This document shows positions 4,006 to 5,715 of a stretch of 5,715 nt of DNA, piece by piece; position 1 is the first letter of the stretch, and every line of letters begins with the position of its first letter. Origin of the DNA: Planctomycetota bacterium. GTDB lineage: Bacteria; Planctomycetota; Planctomycetia; Pirellulales; Thermoguttaceae. A program made the position numbers and the translations under genes. Location of the stretch: positions 1-5,715 of the forward strand of contig JAJYGU010000015.1 of NCBI GenBank assembly GCA_021784975.1, given 5' to 3'. The notes beneath the pieces were generated by a model. It had not been told where the DNA came from. It saw only the letters and a program-made list of their open reading frames with translations, and made no database searches.

Positions 4006-5370
4006 ATGGAACCACAAAGTCACGATTCGAAGACGCGGACCGGACGGCGGGACTTCATCAAGTCGGCCGGGGCGGCGGCGGCCGGCATGTACCTGACAGC
4101 CCAGCCCTTCGTCGCGACCCAGGCCGCGCAGCCTGCGTCCAACAAGGAAACGCTGGCCCTCAACGGCGGTCCTAAGGCCGTAACCGTGCCCATGGGCGAC
4201 GCCACCCGTTGGCCGATCTACAACGGCAACGAAGCAAAGGAAGTCGCCGCCCTGTTGCGCAGTCCCGGCTACGGTCCCATTGCCGAGTTCGAGAAGGCTT
4301 GGGCCGAGTTTCACCAGGTGAAGTACTGCAAGGCGCATTGCAACGGCACCAGCGCACTCACCTCGATGTTATTTGCCCTCGACCTGCCGCCGGGAAGCGA
4401 GGTGCTGGTGCCCGATTTCAGCACCTTCTTTCCCGTGGTGCCCATGCGGCTGTTCGATCTGGTTCCGGTGTTCGTGGACATAAACCCGAAAACGGTCAAC
4501 ATGGATGTCGAGGACTGCAAGCGGCGGCTGACCAAGAACACGCGGGCCATCATGCCCGTGCACTGGTACGGCCTGCCCTGCGATATGGACGACCTCTGCG
4601 ACTTTGCCAAGGAGCACGGTTTGGCGGTGGTCGAGGACGCCAGCCACGCCCACGGCGCCTCGCTGAAGGGCAAGCTCATGGGCACCTGGGGCCGGATGGC
4701 CGGTTTCAGTCTGCAATCGAGCAAGCCGGTGCCGGCCATCGAGGGCGGCATGGGAATGTACCAGAACCGGCTGGACTACGAACGGGCGGTGACCTACGGC
4801 AACTACGACTTGCCGATCACCTTCCCGGCAGACAGCCCCTATCGCAAGTATCAAGGCACGGCGCTGGGAGGGAAGCTCCGCATCCATCCGATCGCCGCCA
4901 TCCTGGCGCGGAACCAATTAAAGAACCTCCGCCCGCGCAACGCCATGATCGGCGGCCAGCTCCAGCGGCTCAACGACCGGCTAAGCCAGCTTCCCGGCCT
5001 CGCCTCACAGCGGCTCCGCCCGGACTGCGTGCGGGCCCATTACGGGGCCAATATCGTGTTGTTCGACGCGGCCAAGGCGGGCATGTCGCGCCAGTCCTGC
5101 ATGAAGGCGCTTCGGGCGGAGGGAGTCAGCGTGTCGGCCTCCTTCGGCGACGCGGGCATCCCTTGGGTCTTGCTGCACACCTATCCGATGTTCCGCGAAC
5201 AGCAATGGTGGCGCCACATGCCGGTCCTGCCCGACCAGGTCCCCGGCTGCGACGAGGCCAACCGCAGCATCATGTACCTGCCGTTGTTCACCAAGGAGGT
5301 GCCCGAATTGGTGGAGCAATACGTCAAGGCGTTTGAGAAGGTCTGGGCGCATCGGCAGGAACTGGGCTAA
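4006..5370 (+). CDS. Tat-exported DegT/DnrJ/EryC1/StrS-family PLP aminotransferase
   Basis: A 454-residue protein. Residues 11-44 form a twin-arginine signal: TGRRDFIKSAGAAAAGMYLT, with a likely cleavage after the ATQA near residue 40. The mature part is a full-length type-I-fold DegT-family enzyme: substrate/PLP entry LNGGPKAV (52-59), phosphate-binding NGTSAL (113-118), strand EVLVPDFST (132-140), VEDASHAHGA (209-218) with Asp211 to contact the pyridine nitrogen, and GFSLQSSKPVPAIEGG (233-248) with Lys240 as the Schiff-base lysine. The C-terminal domain (about 290-445) contains the usual small-domain pattern ending in MYLPLFTKEVPELVEQYVKA. DegT enzymes transaminate keto-sugars, cyclitols or related keto compounds, normally in the cytoplasm. 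A Tat signal fits export of a folded, cofactor-loaded enzyme, and such Tat-DegT proteins recur in Planctomycetes. The substrate cannot be read from sequence. The window's ceramidase-like neighbour suggests both act on one exported pathway. Confidence 0.9.
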   Translation: MEPQSHDSKTRTGRRDFIKSAGAAAAGMYLTAQPFVATQAAQPASNKETLALNGGPKAVTVPMGDATRWPIYNGNEAKEVAALLRSPGYGPIAEFEKAWAEFHQVKYCKAHCNGTSALTSMLFALDLPPGSEVLVPDFSTFFPVVPMRLFDLVPVFVDINPKTVNMDVEDCKRRLTKNTRAIMPVHWYGLPCDMDDLCDFAKEHGLAVVEDASHAHGASLKGKLMGTWGRMAGFSLQSSKPVPAIEGGMGMYQNRLDYERAVTYGNYDLPITFPADSPYRKYQGTALGGKLRIHPIAAILARNQLKNLRPRNAMIGGQLQRLNDRLSQLPGLASQRLRPDCVRAHYGANIVLFDAAKAGMSRQSCMKALRAEGVSVSASFGDAGIPWVLLHTYPMFREQQWWRHMPVLPDQVPGCDEANRSIMYLPLFTKEVPELVEQYVKAFEKVWAHRQELG

Positions 5371-5375
5371 AGGGC

Positions 5376-5452
5376 GGGGACTGGCTCATTTTTCGGCCCG
5401 TTTTGTTGTCCACGTCGCACGTGCCGCGAAGCCGAAAAATGTGCCTGTCCCC
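5376..5452. repeat. Long imperfect inverted repeat between the DegT and amidohydrolase genes
   Basis: Two 22-base arms, 5376-5397 and 5431-5452, are reverse complements with only two mismatches and flank a 33-base loop. The left arm begins GGGGACTGGCTCA and ends in TTTTTCGGC. The right arm begins GCCGAAAAATG and ends TGCCTGTCCCC. The element starts six bases after the DegT stop codon and ends eight bases before the next start. The motif GGGGACAGGCAC-ATTTTTC resembles a short dispersed palindrome I associate with REP/RAYT-like elements in planctomycete genomes; this is recall, not a search. It would form a strong hairpin in RNA and could partially terminate or stabilise the upstream message. 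No U-tract follows the right arm, so it is not a classical intrinsic terminator. Confidence 0.7.
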
Positions 5453-5460
5453 TTGGATTC

Positions 5461-5715
5461 ATGGTTTCCTCCAGCGACCATCGCTTCGAGATTTGGGACG
5501 GGCACGGCCATTTGGCCGGCGTCCCCGGAGAAACGCCGGCGGAACGTCTTGGCGTGCTCGTCAAGTACGCCGATCGCATGGGGATCGCCCGGCTCAGCGT
5601 GTGCATGGGCATGAGCTTCGCCTACGACCCCTCGCCCGAAAAACTCCGCCAAGACAACGACCAGGTGCTGGAAGCCATTCGCGCTTGGCCGCGGCGGGCG
5701 TTCGGATTCGTCTAC
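5461..5715 (+). CDS. Amidohydrolase-2-type metal-dependent hydrolase, 5' part
   Basis: The frame is open from ATG at 5461 to the right edge, 85 codons with no stop. It begins MVSSSDHRFEIWDGHGHLAG. The D-x-H-x-H motif (Asp13, His15, His17) right at the N-terminus is the first metal-binding strand of the amidohydrolase superfamily (amidohydrolase-2, TIM barrel). The next segment, ETPAERLGVLVKYADRMGIA and then RLSVCMG (24-50), fits helix 1 and the second strand. The final AWPRRAFGFVY matches the third strand (usually ...P-x-R-(F/A)-x-G-x-(V/L)). No signal peptide, so the enzyme is probably cytoplasmic. Only a weak TTGGA lies before the ATG, and no better start is seen. Members are hydrolases or decarboxylases of aromatic, lactone or amide compounds, typically 280-350 residues. 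The inverted repeat separates it from the DegT gene by 90 bases, so co-transcription is possible but not certain. Confidence 0.8.
   Translation, partial: MVSSSDHRFEIWDGHGHLAGVPGETPAERLGVLVKYADRMGIARLSVCMGMSFAYDPSPEKLRQDNDQVLEAIRAWPRRAFGFVY

Noticed and set aside
3338..4015. 225-residue minus-strand open frame opposite the ceramidase-like gene
   Set aside because: It mirrors codon bias of the real gene on the other strand and shows no family features.
4209..5336. 375-residue plus-strand open frame inside the DegT gene
   Set aside because: It is an Arg/Gly/Pro-rich shadow in another frame of a well-supported gene with all PLP motifs; no recognisable domain and no RBS.

Overview
The window is GC-rich and gene-dense and looks like a chromosomal segment of a Planctomycetota bacterium or a close relative. 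This is an inference from several features together: an exported ceramidase-type hydrolase, a DegT-family aminotransferase with a twin-arginine signal, an esterase-like secreted hydrolase, a cluster of small toxin-antitoxin genes, and GC-palindrome repeats of a kind common in that phylum. No rRNA or tRNA gene is visible, so the taxonomy is not proven.

Layout: the left part (1-2223) is all on the minus strand. The right part (2609-5715) is all on the plus strand. They diverge from a 385-base non-coding region. Reading the minus strand from the divergent centre outward, there is an intact RelE-type toxin overlapping a Phd/YefM antitoxin (2214-1677). Next comes the first third of a PIN-domain toxin, joined in frame to a small antitoxin-like protein (1557-1198). 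Then comes an intact small antitoxin (1137-940) translationally coupled to a ParE toxin cut off after about 24 residues (943 to about 872). Last is a secreted alpha/beta hydrolase that runs off the left edge (809-1). Two of the three toxins are broken while all antitoxin-like genes look intact, so this is an eroding toxin-antitoxin island.

The plus-strand part looks like one operon. It begins with a secreted ceramidase-like amidase (2609-3967). A Tat-exported DegT/DnrJ-type PLP aminotransferase follows after 38 bases (4006-5370). After a 77-base inverted-repeat element comes the first 85 residues of an amidohydrolase-2 type enzyme, cut by the right edge (5461-5715). A plausible reading is an extracytoplasmic pathway that cleaves an amide-linked compound and transaminates a product, but no substrate can be named from sequence.

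The two outermost genes (left hydrolase, right amidohydrolase) are incomplete only because the window ends inside them. The main points for a second look are the exported PLP enzyme beside the ceramidase-like protein, the eroded toxins, the chimeric PIN/antitoxin frame, the promoter that overlaps the RelE start, and the two palindromic repeat elements.
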